Shown: positions 26,232-36,502, numbered from the stretch's first letter. The stretch: DNA of 64,000 bases from Paraglaciecola arctica BSs20135 (GCF_000314995.1 NZ_BAEO01000031.1:62001-126000), one strand, 5' to 3'. Program-made: numbers and translations. The notes: a model not told the origin generated them from the letters alone.

Positions 26232-27463
26232 TATAAATCCTCCTTCATAATCATAAAATCACCATCTCTCTTCATTGGACAATATTCCCAACCTTCTTCT
26301 AAGCAAGTTTCTTTGATTGCATTTTCGCGGAGGTTTAAGTTGCAGTATTTCATTTCAGGTTTTTTAACTAAAAAAGAAGACCACCTAAAAAAATCATTCA
26401 CAAGTAGATGAGTTTGTATTTCAGCTCTAAATTCATTTTTTAAGACGCTCTTGTTTCTGACATCACCAAAAAACTCTACATGACTTATATAGTCCCTCGA
26501 TTTATCCGCAGTTATCCACCCATTATTATCAAAATATGCCCATGATATTACTTTACCAAGAATATTTTTGTTTGTGGGGCACTTACCTTCTACATCTATT
26601 ATATGAAAGAAGTTACCAACTCCGTTATGATAGTCTTTTAGAGAGGCACTAAAACTCCCTGAAGATAGTGTAACTATAGGAAAATTATTAGCGTCCGAAT
26701 GAATATCAAACCTAGGTATATGTTTATGACCATGTACGATTACATCAAATTCTTTTTCAGTCGCTAATCGAAGAAAATAATCAGCATTTTGCATAATACT
26801 ATAATCATTTTCTGGAAAAGTTCTGTCGGCAAGATTTTTAGGATGATGGTGTGTAATAAGTACTTTCAATTTTCCACTTGTATCAAGTTCAGACAATTTT
26901 AATTTAAGAATATCTAGCTCTTTCAAGTTTACCAAACCATGATGTAAATCATTAATGGCTAGATCATTTGCAGATGAATTGACACCAACAACTACAAGTT
27001 CTTTATCCATCCAAATTGAACCAAAGGGACTTTTATACATGTCTTTAAACTGAGCATTATCGAGTAAGGTAGAAAAAAATGGATGTTGTTCTATGTTGGT
27101 GTATTTTTTTGAAATGCTTAACGCAAGAGGTTCTTTATTTGCAATAGATATTCGTTCTTCATCCCAATTACCATCGTGGTTGCCAGGGACAAAGAAAATT
27201 TTGTTTTTATCTACATTGAGTTTTTTTGCTAATTTTTGAATATTGCATGCGGCTAACTCAAATTCTTCATAAGTTGCACTTTGAGTTATGTCACCAGCGA
27301 TCAATATATGAGTAACTTCTAACTGATTTTTATCGACCAAATCATCAAACTCTTTTAGATAATCAGGAGTATTACGGCACGCCATATCGTCAGGCGCAGT
27401 CGAAAAGTCCTGAGCTCTTGCTTTAGGGCCGACATGCAGATCACTGATTACCAATAGTTTCAT
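26231..27463 (-). CDS. Calcineurin-like metallophosphoesterase, first gene of the operon
   Basis: A protein of 410 residues with all five metallophosphoesterase motifs: DLH (residues 8-10), GD (57-58), GNHD (94-97), THHHP and HGHKH. The catalytic domain occupies about residues 1-290. A C-terminal extension of some 120 residues with no recognised fold follows, and may contact the ATPase. It lacks a signal peptide, so it acts in the cytosol, on a nucleotide, nucleic acid or signalling phosphodiester. It leads a tight operon with the ATPase and the 324-residue protein. Confidence 0.85.
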   Translation of the reverse strand: MKLLVISDLHVGPKARAQDFSTAPDDMACRNTPDYLKEFDDLVDKNQLEVTHILIAGDITQSATYEEFELAACNIQKLAKKLNVDKNKIFFVPGNHDGNWDEERISIANKEPLALSISKKYTNIEQHPFFSTLLDNAQFKDMYKSPFGSIWMDKELVVVGVNSSANDLAINDLHHGLVNLKELDILKLKLSELDTSGKLKVLITHHHPKNLADRTFPENDYSIMQNADYFLRLATEKEFDVIVHGHKHIPRFDIHSDANNFPIVTLSSGSFSASLKDYHNGVGNFFHIIDVEGKCPTNKNILGKVISWAYFDNNGWITADKSRDYISHVEFFGDVRNKSVLKNEFRAEIQTHLLVNDFFRWSSFLVKKPEMKYCNLNLRENAIKETCLEEGWEYCPMKRDGDFMIMKEDL

Positions 27464-27919
27464 ATGTTATTGAATAATATTTAATTTTATTTATCCAAAT
27501 TAACATAAAGATGCAGGAGTTCAAAAGCATTCGCGCTTAATTATCTAGTTAATATGAAATATGTTTCCTTTGGGAAATTATATTAAAAAGTAACTTCTAA
27601 TGGGGAAGGTTTAGTTAGTCGTTTACCCGCTATCGTACCCCCTAAGTGGGGGGGATTACGAAAACGGCAGCAATGGGCGATCAACAGTTATACGACTGAA
27701 TGAAACGTAACTGGCTGGTGAACGTTTATTTTTGCCTTCGTATAGGCCAACCTGTTAGATCTGCTTTTTGGCCGAAGCCAGGCTTAAGCTGAAGGGCAAA
27801 TTTGTGCCAATAAAGGCTATTCAGGGACTGTATTCTAGTCGCAGGTTTCAATAGCTCTGACGCAGCAGGTACTATGTTAATTAGCCATGACCAAAATACA
27901 CTTAAGTAAAATGTCCTTC
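27464..27919. other. Intergenic gap between AbiH and the phosphoesterase operon
   Basis: A gap of 456 bp. It must contain the promoter of the minus-strand phosphoesterase operon in its AT-rich left part. The right part (27600-27900) is more GC-rich and includes a short inverted stretch CCCCCTAAGTGGGGGG near 27640. No gene is supported. Confidence 0.45.
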
Positions 27920-28798
27920 TTATTGGTCTAAAACTTCGCTAATTTTATCTAAATCACATGTTCTAATTTTATCTATTGTGATACCAATGTTTACGAGGGA
28001 CCCTCTATGCTTTTCACATTCACTTGTTGAATAGCAACTCACAACCCATTCTGCTGATGGGTTAAATTCAAATATTCTTTTAAAATATGGCATATCTACT
28101 GAATTTAGAGAGTGGCCGAGTACTACAATACAGTCAATATCAGTTAAGGAATCAAACCAGTGTGAAAGGTTATCGATAATGAATTCAACTGGTTTTTTTA
28201 AAGCGGCTAAGGGTTTTCTCGCTGCATTTTCTGCATCATGAAAATATTTGCTATTACTATAGCCATCTTCATCGAACTCAGACGGTTCCATTCTCATACT
28301 ACAATGCCCAAAAATTAATTTTTCACGCGTATCTACATTCCCATGAATATGCTTAACGTGGCCATGGGGCACCTTGTAAACACTTTGCAGAGTATTAGTA
28401 TAGTTAAATGAGAGGAACTTAGATTCTGGTATGAAACACATTTTAGGGCTAACATTAGTTATATCAATTGAGTTCACCCACGACTCAAATTCACTTGTAA
28501 TATCAGACACCAAACTTTCTGTTTGCTCTGTAATCCCATCTTCTAAACCATAAACATAACTTGATCGAAAAGATTCACTACTTAAATTAGGCTGCTCATA
28601 TTCGCAATACAGTAACTCCCAATCATATTCTCCTAAATTGTTTTCGAAATCACTCCAAGGCTCAGTAACACCACTTTGTTCAAAAAAATATTTATATTGA
28701 TCCAGAGTTTGCTTTGAGTATTTATAAAAATCACAGTAGCTCGTAGGAAGACCATGCCATCGATCAAATCCATTTCCTATTATATACAACACATTCAT
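27920..28798 (-). CDS. AbiH family abortive-infection protein
   Basis: A protein of 292 residues with the AbiH family pattern. The N-terminal VLYIIGNGFDRWHGLPTSY block, the central FLSFNYTNTLQSVYKVP block with VKHIHG, and VVLGHSLNSVDMPYF toward the end all match. AbiH, first described in Lactococcus, blocks phage propagation; its mechanism is poorly defined. It stands alone on the minus strand, between gaps of 456 and 784 bp, beside the recombinase and the two uncharacterised cassettes, which supports reading this region as a defence island. Confidence 0.88.
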   Translation of the reverse strand: MNVLYIIGNGFDRWHGLPTSYCDFYKYSKQTLDQYKYFFEQSGVTEPWSDFENNLGEYDWELLYCEYEQPNLSSESFRSSYVYGLEDGITEQTESLVSDITSEFESWVNSIDITNVSPKMCFIPESKFLSFNYTNTLQSVYKVPHGHVKHIHGNVDTREKLIFGHCSMRMEPSEFDEDGYSNSKYFHDAENAARKPLAALKKPVEFIIDNLSHWFDSLTDIDCIVVLGHSLNSVDMPYFKRIFEFNPSAEWVVSCYSTSECEKHRGSLVNIGITIDKIRTCDLDKISEVLDQ

Positions 28799-29582
28799 TT
28801 TATATTTCCAAATCGTTTAATTCGAAGGTTCTCAACCGTTACTAATATGCATATTATGTAGTGGTGTAAAAAGTTTAGCCAAGTTTTTAAATTAGCGGTT
28901 CCGTTTACATTGAAATATGACAGCATTTATATATAAATACTAACAGTCGTTGTCGGATCTCCAGTCATTAGGATATCAATCGGAAATATTAACAAATCTA
29001 AAGAAATACGTATTACGTGAACGGCCGATGATCGCCCTAACCAACTAGCCAGCTATAAAAAAAGGGGGCAAGTTGCTTGCTTCACAATACTCGAGCTATC
29101 GGGATCAGAACAAAGTTAAATTATTCATGATGTAATTGGAAATAGCTCAATCATACTTATATCAGCAATATCGGATGAAGTAGCCGTAAAATAGTTTAAG
29201 CCTAAGGTCTGCTTTGGGTTGTGAGCCGAAATAAGATGACGACACAATTATTTACCTTAATCGTTGTAGCGAAAAAGGTACAGTGTTTAATTATTGAATG
29301 TAAATCATTGGCCTGAGGCTTTGGAAAGACTTGGAAGGGGCCCGAAGAGATAGCGAAAACCAAAGCCAATGTCCAATACTAAAGAGTATTAGACATATAA
29401 GTATTATTTGGGATATTCCTTCTATTACTCGTTCGGTTACATGCTAATTTCAGGGCTTATTGTTACAGCGCCTGGCAGCTAAAATTCCAGTGATTCATTC
29501 ACCTAATCTGATTGGTTTAAACTCTGTAAATGTAACATTGAGGGATGCTTCCTCAAACGACTTCCCCAAGACTATCTATTGT
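28799..29582. other. Long non-coding gap in the island
   Basis: A gap of 784 bp without a convincing gene on either strand. It contains a small hairpin at 29371-29394 (AATACT and AGTATT arms with GTC/GAC outside). It may be debris from earlier insertions; no family could be assigned. Confidence 0.4.
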
Positions 29583-29978
29583 TTAAATGCAATGCTTAGC
29601 TACCACTTTTGACCCTTCAGGAACATAATCAAAGTAAACAGAGAACAAAGCAACGCCGAATTGGTGCTTTCTATGTCGCCCTGCATTGCCAGTTATTTTT
29701 CTGTAGTTAGCCGTTTTTTCCTCTAATAGTGTGCCATTTTCGGAGACTATAGAAACGACTACATGTCCGTCCGGTAAACCAAATATATTGGGTGAGTTCA
29801 ATCTACCATGAACATTCCAACCCAAGTCACTCTTGGATACGGTTACGATTGTGATCCTCCATTTTTCGTTTGGAATATTTACCACTTCTGTCAATCTTGT
29901 CGACGAGCTACATCCAATCAGGAATAAGCTCAGTAAGCCTAATAATATAAGGCTTACTGCGCTATGAATTTTTGGCAT
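29583..29978 (-). CDS. Small predicted lipoprotein
   Basis: The protein has 131 residues, a type II signal peptide and a lipobox ending LIGC at residue 23, so it should be lipid-anchored in the envelope. The mature part (WRITIVTVSKSDLGWNVHGR, HVVVSIVSENGTLLEEK) looks like one small beta-sandwich. No family is recognised. It lies alone between the defence island and the czc-type operon. Confidence 0.7.
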   Translation of the reverse strand: MPKIHSAVSLILLGLLSLFLIGCSSSTRLTEVVNIPNEKWRITIVTVSKSDLGWNVHGRLNSPNIFGLPDGHVVVSIVSENGTLLEEKTANYRKITGNAGRHRKHQFGVALFSVYFDYVPEGSKVVAKHCI

Positions 29979-30191
29979 AACATAAAACTCCCATATTCTG
30001 TTCTTGTTGTATGCATGTAAATAGCAAGGAAGACCCAGTCGTTAAAATTTAGTATGTTGTGAAAAATCTTACATATGGGTAAAATTATTTACAACGCTAT
30101 CGTCATGGGTCTCCTTTTTCATTATTCCGTTCAACTAAGTGATCAACGGATTGAACAACATGTTGAAATAGCGCTTCCTTGCGCTTTAGGG

Positions 30192-30512
30192 CTAAATTTT
30201 ATTGCCTCCAATCGGTATAGCCTGCTCTATAGGGCTAACATACACCCATCCCGAAATATCTGTGCCTATATCCCCCGTTTTACGGATAATGCCGGTCACC
30301 GTATCAACGTCAACATCTTCACAAAATAGTGATATTCGCACCTCTGAGATGACCACACCTGATTCAGCAGAGTAATCTTGCTCAGATTCACTCAGCGCTT
30401 TGAGTGTGCCTTTTACATCGAATAAAGTAATGTTTTTGTAGCCCGCATCCCGCAGTGCTTCAAACACTGCGGCTGAGCGGACATGATGAATAAAAGCTGT
30501 TATTTGTTTCAT
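30192..30512 (-). CDS. PII-like protein linked to a CzcA pump
   Basis: The protein has 106 residues. It begins MKQITAFIHHVRSAAVFEAL, shows the ferredoxin-like beta-alpha-beta pattern and ends with GWVYVSPIEQAIPIG, a clear PII C-terminal strand. Small PII-like proteins of this kind occur beside heavy-metal RND pumps and may sense a nucleotide or metal. The regular PII T-loop tyrosine is not obvious. GGAGAA lies upstream of the 30512 start. It is last in the minus-strand czc operon, 92 bp after czcA. Confidence 0.75.
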   Translation of the reverse strand: MKQITAFIHHVRSAAVFEALRDAGYKNITLFDVKGTLKALSESEQDYSAESGVVISEVRISLFCEDVDVDTVTGIIRKTGDIGTDISGWVYVSPIEQAIPIGGNKI

Positions 30513-30604
30513 AATTAATTTTCTCCAATAAACAGTAAACAATCTCGCGATTAAATACCTGCTTTGCAACAGGAGAGCATTGCCCCTGTTGCAAAGACAA
30601 GCGA

Positions 30605-33600
30605 TTAGGATTTAATAGCCGCAGCATTTTCTACCGCGATACGTGGTTTGCGAAAAGCCATACGGTATAGCCCCGGCAATACCAACAAGGTGAGTAAGGT
30701 GGAGGATATAATCCCGCCAATCACCACGGTAGCCAGTGGCCTTTGCACTTCTGCACCTGTGCTGGTATTGAGTGCCATGGGCAAAAAGCCCAGCGCCGCG
30801 ACTAAGGCAACCATCAATATGGGCCGCAGTCGCAACATGGCACCTTCACGAATGGCACTGTCTATGTTCTTACCATTTGCCAATCCATCCCTAAACGCTG
30901 AAACCATCATCACGCCCGTTAACACCGACACTCCACATAAGGTAATGAATCCCACACCAGCAGTGATTGATAAGGGAATATCACGCAACCACAAGGAGAT
31001 CACGCCACCTGTTAAGGCCAGCGGCACACCACTGAAGACCAGAGCGGCGTCCTTGGCTGAGCCGAAGGTCATCATCAACAACGCGAAGATCATTACCAGA
31101 GTGATCGGCACCAACAGCGTTAATCGCTCTGAAGCAGATTGAAGCTGCTCAAAAGTACCGCCGTATGCAAGCCAATAACCGGGTGGCAAACTAATTTTCT
31201 GATCAACTTTTTCCTGAACTTCAGACACAAACCCACCTAGATCGCGTCCCCGAACATTGGCGCTTACCACCAGGCGACGTTTACCATTTTCCCGTGAAAT
31301 TTGGTTAGCCCCCGGCTCAAGGATGAGTGTGGCCAGTTCTCCAAGAGGCACATACCCACCTTGAGGAAGCGGCACAGGAAGGCGCTCTAATGCCGTCAGA
31401 TTACTGCGTAACTGTTCGGTTAACCTCACCACTATGGTAAAGCGGCGATCACCTTCAAACACCAAACCGGCTTCTTCGCCTCCCGTCGCAGCGGCAAGCA
31501 CATCCTGCACGTCCGCCACGTTTAAGCCATAACGATATAAGGCTTCTCGATTGGTTTCCATCGACAAAATAGGTAGCCCGGAAACTTGCTCGACTTTGAC
31601 TCCCTCAGCCCCCTCGATACCACCCAGTAGTTCCGCAATTTCGTTGCCGGAGGTGAGTAATTGGCCTAGATCGTCACCATATACTTTGATCCCCAGATCC
31701 GACCGAACGCCTGAAATCAGTTCGTTAAAACGTAACTGAATGGGCTGACTGATCTCAAACGCATTACCTGGAGCTAATGCCAGTTTTTGCTGAATATCCT
31801 CAATCAATTGAGCTTTAGTCTTGTCCGGGTTCGGCCAGTCTTGACGATCTTTGAGCATCACATAACCGTCGGAAATATTTGGTCCCATCGGGTCACTGGC
31901 CACTTCTGCTGTACCAACACGAGAAAAATATGTTTTCACTTCAGGGACGTCCAATACTGCACGTTCAAGCTGGAATTGCATGCCTAGGGACTGCGTAAGG
32001 CTGGTACCTGGAATGCGCAAGGCTTGAATGGCAATATCACCCTCATCCAGATTCGGAATAAATTCCGTGCCCATCTTTGTCGCCAGCCAGCCAGAGAACA
32101 ACACAAAGACCACGGCCAAACCTAAAACGAGTAGACGCAATTTTAAGGCTATTTCTAGCACGGGGGCATAAAAACGCTTTGCTCCACGCACAATCACATT
32201 GTCTTTCTCAGCGATGTGACCGGTTAGCAACAACGCGACGGCCGCTGGCACAAAAGTCAGAGACAGCACTAATGCGGCCAACAAAGCCATGATAACGGTC
32301 AGTGCCATGGGCGTGAACATCTTCCCTTCTACGCCGGTCAGCGCCAAAATGGGCAGGTTGACCAGGATCACCACAAGCACACTGATTAAGCTTGGGGTGA
32401 ACACTTCCCGGGTCGCGGTAAACACAGTTTGAAAACGCTCTTCGAGTGTTAAAATACGGCCGAGGTGGTGTTGCCGTCCGGCTAAACGTAGAATACAGTT
32501 TTCCACAATAATCACCGCACCATCCACTATGAGGCCAAAATCCAGGGCCCCTAGGCTCATCAGATTGGCACTGACTTTGGTTTCCACCATCCCGGTCATC
32601 AAAATCAACATAGATAAAGGAATAACCATGGCTGTTAGAAGCGCGGCTCTCACGTTACCGAGCATCACCAGTAAAACAACGACCACTAATACTGCCCCTT
32701 CGAGTAAGTTTGTCTGTACCGTTGCAATCGTTTTATCCACTAATACTGTGCGATCGTAGACTGGATCAGCGCTTACGCCCTTGGGTAGTGTTTTATTGAT
32801 CTCAATGAGCTTAGTCGCAACGGCCGCAGATACGCTGCGACTGTTACCGCCGAGCAACATGACGGCGGTACCAAGCACGGTTTCCTCACCATCAAGCGTC
32901 GCAGCGCCGGTGCGCAACTGCTTGCCAAACCCCACTTCCGCCACATCGGAAATTCTCACCGGTACACCTTGTGAGTAAGTGACAATAACTTGTTCAATGG
33001 CAGCAATATCCGCTACTTGACCGGGTGCCCGAATTAAATATTGCTCGCCATTTTTTTCGATATAGCCCGCGCCCACATTGGCGTTATTTTGCTGCATTGC
33101 CCTGACGATATCGTCAAAGCTCACACCAAATGCAAGTAGACGTGTAGGATCGGGAGTAATATGGAATTGTTTTTCGAAGCCACCAATGGTATTAATTTCG
33201 GTGACCCCGGGTACCAAACGCAATTGTGGTCGAATAACCCAGTCCTGTAAGGTTCTAAGTGCAGTAGCATCAAAAGGCTGGCCGTTTGCTTGCAGGGCAT
33301 TTTTCTCGGCATGGACTGCGTAGTGAAAGATTTCTCCAAGTCCCGTTGCCACCGGCCCCATCACTGGCTCGATACCATCGGGCATCTCACTTTTAGCTTG
33401 TTGTAGCCTCTCATTAATGAGATTGCGCGCAAAGTAAATATCGGTGCCTTTTTTAAACACTACTGTCACCTGCGACAAGGCATATCTGGACAAAGAACGG
33501 GTACTTTCCACATAGGGTAAACCGGTAATGGCCAGCTCCACTAAATAGGTAATACGTTGCTCTACCTCCAGAGGCGAATATCCCTGAGCCTCGGTATTGA

Positions 33601-33745
33601 TCTGCACCTGGACATTGGTAATATCAGGCACCGCATCAATCGGCAGATTCTGATAATTCCAGACGCCCAAGGCAGCAATAATGAGGGTGAGAAACATCAC
33701 TAGGTAACGTTTGGCAATGGAAAATTGGATCAGTTTGTCCAGCAT
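30605..33745 (-). CDS. czcA: Heavy-metal efflux RND transporter, CzcA family (first copy)
   Basis: An inner-membrane RND proton antiporter of 1046 residues. The HME signature is visible: SIAKRYLVMFLTLIIAALGV at the start, INTEAQGYSPLEVEQRITY, and in helix four DFGLIVDGAVIIVEN, the pattern of divalent-cation (Zn/Co/Cd) pumps rather than Cu/Ag pumps. It forms a tripartite pump with the CzcB- and CzcC-like genes just upstream. Which metal it exports is inferred from that motif only. Confidence 0.92.
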   Translation of the reverse strand: MLDKLIQFSIAKRYLVMFLTLIIAALGVWNYQNLPIDAVPDITNVQVQINTEAQGYSPLEVEQRITYLVELAITGLPYVESTRSLSRYALSQVTVVFKKGTDIYFARNLINERLQQAKSEMPDGIEPVMGPVATGLGEIFHYAVHAEKNALQANGQPFDATALRTLQDWVIRPQLRLVPGVTEINTIGGFEKQFHITPDPTRLLAFGVSFDDIVRAMQQNNANVGAGYIEKNGEQYLIRAPGQVADIAAIEQVIVTYSQGVPVRISDVAEVGFGKQLRTGAATLDGEETVLGTAVMLLGGNSRSVSAAVATKLIEINKTLPKGVSADPVYDRTVLVDKTIATVQTNLLEGAVLVVVVLLVMLGNVRAALLTAMVIPLSMLILMTGMVETKVSANLMSLGALDFGLIVDGAVIIVENCILRLAGRQHHLGRILTLEERFQTVFTATREVFTPSLISVLVVILVNLPILALTGVEGKMFTPMALTVIMALLAALVLSLTFVPAAVALLLTGHIAEKDNVIVRGAKRFYAPVLEIALKLRLLVLGLAVVFVLFSGWLATKMGTEFIPNLDEGDIAIQALRIPGTSLTQSLGMQFQLERAVLDVPEVKTYFSRVGTAEVASDPMGPNISDGYVMLKDRQDWPNPDKTKAQLIEDIQQKLALAPGNAFEISQPIQLRFNELISGVRSDLGIKVYGDDLGQLLTSGNEIAELLGGIEGAEGVKVEQVSGLPILSMETNREALYRYGLNVADVQDVLAAATGGEEAGLVFEGDRRFTIVVRLTEQLRSNLTALERLPVPLPQGGYVPLGELATLILEPGANQISRENGKRRLVVSANVRGRDLGGFVSEVQEKVDQKISLPPGYWLAYGGTFEQLQSASERLTLLVPITLVMIFALLMMTFGSAKDAALVFSGVPLALTGGVISLWLRDIPLSITAGVGFITLCGVSVLTGVMMVSAFRDGLANGKNIDSAIREGAMLRLRPILMVALVAALGFLPMALNTSTGAEVQRPLATVVIGGIISSTLLTLLVLPGLYRMAFRKPRIAVENAAAIKS

Positions 33746-33835
33746 AATGACATCCTCTTTTGATCGTTACCTGTCACGTTGCACTGCACCAGTGTGAGTG
33801 CATCGACATTGTGATAAACCTTAGAATTGTCAGCC

Positions 33836-34774
33836 TTAATGTCCATGTTCTGCATCCTCTTTACCCATCTCCGATTTAAGGATAAAACTATTGCTTGTGA
33901 CATAGGTTTCGTTGCCGGATAAGCCTGTTAGCAACTCAGTCACCTCACCGTCAGAGCGACCTAGAGTCACAGGGCGTGGTTCAAAACCTTTTTCCTCTTG
34001 AACAAAAACAACGCTACGCCCTTCCACAATTTGTAGCGCTTCATTGCGCACGACCAGAGGGGCAACAGTGTCACTCAAAGTAATCTCGGCTTGAATAAAT
34101 TGCCCAGGACTCCATCGTCCGTCTGGGTTGTCAATCAACACGCGCGCGGTAATGGTCTGGCTATTACGATCCCCATAAGGTGCGATATAGACGATTTTCC
34201 CGTTCGCTGTCACGGTTGAATTCACACTATGAATGCGAACCTCCTGATCCACTGACACTTTCGGCAGATCTTTAGTAAACAAAGACAGTTCAGCCCACAC
34301 ATTCGAAAAATCTTTTATGACGAACAGTGCTCTACTGGCTGTCTGCTCACCTACATTAGCCGCACGCTCAGTGATCACCCCATTAATTGCCGACTTTATG
34401 CTGTAAGTGTTTAGGCTCTCGTTTGCCTCTATTGTCGCCAGCGTTTCGCCTTTACGCACTGGGTTGCCAATGGATTTGGTGACATTAAGAATACTCCCCT
34501 CAAAGCGGGCACTAACCGATTGTACTCGCTCTGCGTTTACGGCAATCACACCGTATACTGGCAAGACATCACGAATGGTACCTGAGCCCACCTGGGCCAA
34601 ACCAATGCCTGCATGCTCTATTTGTTCTTGAGTCAGTACGATATGCCCCTCTTCATGCTCTTCTTCGTCATCATGACCCACTTCGGCCATTGCCTGAGAT
34701 GTTATGAGCAAAAATGCACAACCGGCCAAAACGGCTTTATGAAATAACGTATTGTTGGAATTTTGTAATGTCAT
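33836..34774 (-). CDS. czcB: RND periplasmic adaptor, CzcB family
   Basis: A membrane-fusion protein of 312 residues with an N-terminal signal, a short His/Glu-rich segment after it (GHDDEEEHEEGHI) that may bind metal, and the lipoyl/barrel-sandwich and beta-barrel regions (VRKGETLATIEANESLNTY, PDGRWSPGQFIQAEITL). It links the CzcA-type pump to the outer-membrane channel. Its start overlaps the end of the CzcC gene by four bases (ATGA). Confidence 0.9.
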   Translation of the reverse strand: MTLQNSNNTLFHKAVLAGCAFLLITSQAMAEVGHDDEEEHEEGHIVLTQEQIEHAGIGLAQVGSGTIRDVLPVYGVIAVNAERVQSVSARFEGSILNVTKSIGNPVRKGETLATIEANESLNTYSIKSAINGVITERAANVGEQTASRALFVIKDFSNVWAELSLFTKDLPKVSVDQEVRIHSVNSTVTANGKIVYIAPYGDRNSQTITARVLIDNPDGRWSPGQFIQAEITLSDTVAPLVVRNEALQIVEGRSVVFVQEEKGFEPRPVTLGRSDGEVTELLTGLSGNETYVTSNSFILKSEMGKEDAEHGH

Positions 34775-36066
34775 TGTGTTGATCCTGAAAATTGATACGA
34801 TGAAGCGGCTAAAGGCACAGCGGTGAGTTGTTCTATTTCCGCCCCATAGGTAAGCGCTGCAAAAGCAGCTTCGATACTGGTTCTTCGTGCATTTAGTAGC
34901 TCTTGTTTGGCAGATATATATTCAAGATAGCCGTAGCGACCGCGTTGATAGGCACTTTGTGTCTCGTTTAATGCCTGCTCCAAAGCCGGAATGATGGTGT
35001 TTTGCAGGGCTTCTGCGCTTAGTATTGCTTGTTTTCGATTGTGATAGGCGCGATACAATTGGCTATACATGTTGAGTAGCGCGACTTCGCGTTGAACCGA
35101 CACTTCGTTACGCTGTGCTAAGGCAGTGGATACGGCCCCTGAATTTCGCTTGGATGAAAAAAGCGGCATGCTGAACCCGGCCACCAGTGCGGTGTCACGC
35201 GAGCCTTGCAGGCGACGTGCCCCTACGGACCAGCTAATATCACCAGTAGATTGTGTTTCGGCTAGCCTCACTTCTGTGTCTCTGAGCCTTTGTTCGGACG
35301 CGAACACCTGAATAGCCGGGTTTCGCTGCACTTTGGCATAAAGCGACTCAAAATCGGTATCGGTTCCAAAGCGAAACAATTCCCCTTCGACCTGAGAAAA
35401 CTGAGGATTGGTCTCGCCCCATAGTGCTGCCAGTGCGATATGCAAATAATCAAGCCGTTGCAGCTCTGACAATAAGGTAAGTTGAGCCTGCCCCAAGGCC
35501 GCTGTCGCACGTTTTTCCTCTGCTTTGGGTGCTGCGCCGGCTTCGACACGTTTTTTCACTATATCAAGGGTGCTACTGGCTAGCTCCTGGGCCTCTAATG
35601 CCAAAGAAATTTGTGATTGTGCCGCCAACACATCGATGTAGCGGCGCGTTACGTCGCCAAGCAAGTCCAGTGAATCAGCCAGTTTTTGCGCATCAAGAAC
35701 CGCTCGGCTAGAGCTCACAACCTGACTTCGTGCCGCACGCTTATCGCCCATTTCGAGCACAGATGAAAGTGCGACAGTCAGTTCTGCTCCGCCAATACCA
35801 CGGGCTTCTCCAGTGCCAAGCACGTTTTCCAGTTCAACGCCGATCTCCATGGCCGGAGACAGGCCTGCGGTTTGCGCCAGGCCATCGAGGGCCTGTTGGC
35901 GGTAGCCGAATACCTTTAACTGTGGATTGAGGGAAAGGGTTTGTTTGATTGCCATCGCAAGTGTCAGTCGCTCGCGAGGCTCTGACTCTGTCGCGCCGAC
36001 ACTATTGATACAAAGTAGTAACGACAGTGTGATAAAAATACTTCGCGCATCTAATTTCAAATACAT
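34771..36066 (-). CDS. czcC: TolC-like outer-membrane channel, CzcC family
   Basis: An outer-membrane efflux protein of 431 residues with a signal peptide ending near SVGATESEP and two OEP-type helical repeats (VEAGAAPKAEEKRATAALGQ near the middle, YQRGRYGYLEYISAKQELL near the end). It provides the exit duct for the adjacent CzcBA pump. It is transcribed after the small His/Cys-rich gene at 36149-36502. Confidence 0.9.
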   Translation of the reverse strand: MYLKLDARSIFITLSLLLCINSVGATESEPRERLTLAMAIKQTLSLNPQLKVFGYRQQALDGLAQTAGLSPAMEIGVELENVLGTGEARGIGGAELTVALSSVLEMGDKRAARSQVVSSSRAVLDAQKLADSLDLLGDVTRRYIDVLAAQSQISLALEAQELASSTLDIVKKRVEAGAAPKAEEKRATAALGQAQLTLLSELQRLDYLHIALAALWGETNPQFSQVEGELFRFGTDTDFESLYAKVQRNPAIQVFASEQRLRDTEVRLAETQSTGDISWSVGARRLQGSRDTALVAGFSMPLFSSKRNSGAVSTALAQRNEVSVQREVALLNMYSQLYRAYHNRKQAILSAEALQNTIIPALEQALNETQSAYQRGRYGYLEYISAKQELLNARRTSIEAAFAALTYGAEIEQLTAVPLAASSYQFSGSTQ

Positions 36067-36148
36067 TGGTAAATCCTAATAGTTTAAACAATTCACAAAG
36101 CGGTTTATGTGTGAAGACACAAACCGTTAATCATTAGATTGAATAAAA

Positions 36149-36502
36149 TTAGGCTTTAGGTGGGCGCAGCAATCTGCTGGCAGATCCTTCTACAATAGCG
36201 GAACGATACCAATAGGCATTGACATCGATGAACGCCTCAACTCCCAGAGGAGATGAGGTATAGGCCCACTGCAAATGTGAGCCTTGACAGTGACCACAGT
36301 GATGACAGTCGCTTGGATTGTGCTGGGACTGTGGGTCACCGCTTTGATTGTTATGCTTAAGCTGATCGCCACTCTGATGCTCGTGAACTTGGGCTAAATG
36401 CGCGGGTTCGTCCTGATGAAATCTTTCCGCTTTAGCCACAGCAAACACTGACTGCAATGCAATCAATATAAGCAAGAGGTAAGCTAAGGAAGTCGATTTC
36501 AT
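36149..36502 (-). CDS. Secreted His/Cys-rich protein, CzcI-like (first copy)
   Basis: A protein of 117 residues with a signal peptide (LLLILIALQSVFAVAKA) and a His-rich mature region containing CHHCGHCQGSHLQW, a probable metal-binding knuckle. Similar small periplasmic proteins (CzcI type) head czcCBA operons and modulate their induction. A paralogue with the same CHHCGHC core heads the second efflux operon (44317-44685). A metal-sensing or buffering role is inferred. Confidence 0.72.
   Translation of the reverse strand: MKSTSLAYLLLILIALQSVFAVAKAERFHQDEPAHLAQVHEHQSGDQLKHNNQSGDPQSQHNPSDCHHCGHCQGSHLQWAYTSSPLGVEAFIDVNAYWYRSAIVEGSASRLLRPPKA

Noticed and set aside
29371-29394. Small hairpin as an integron attC site
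   Set aside because: Too short and without the conserved attC core sequences; no integron integrase is present.
30075-30329. Plus-strand frame overlapping the PII-like gene
   Set aside because: The minus strand carries a recognisable PII C-terminus; the plus frame has no ribosome-binding site or family.
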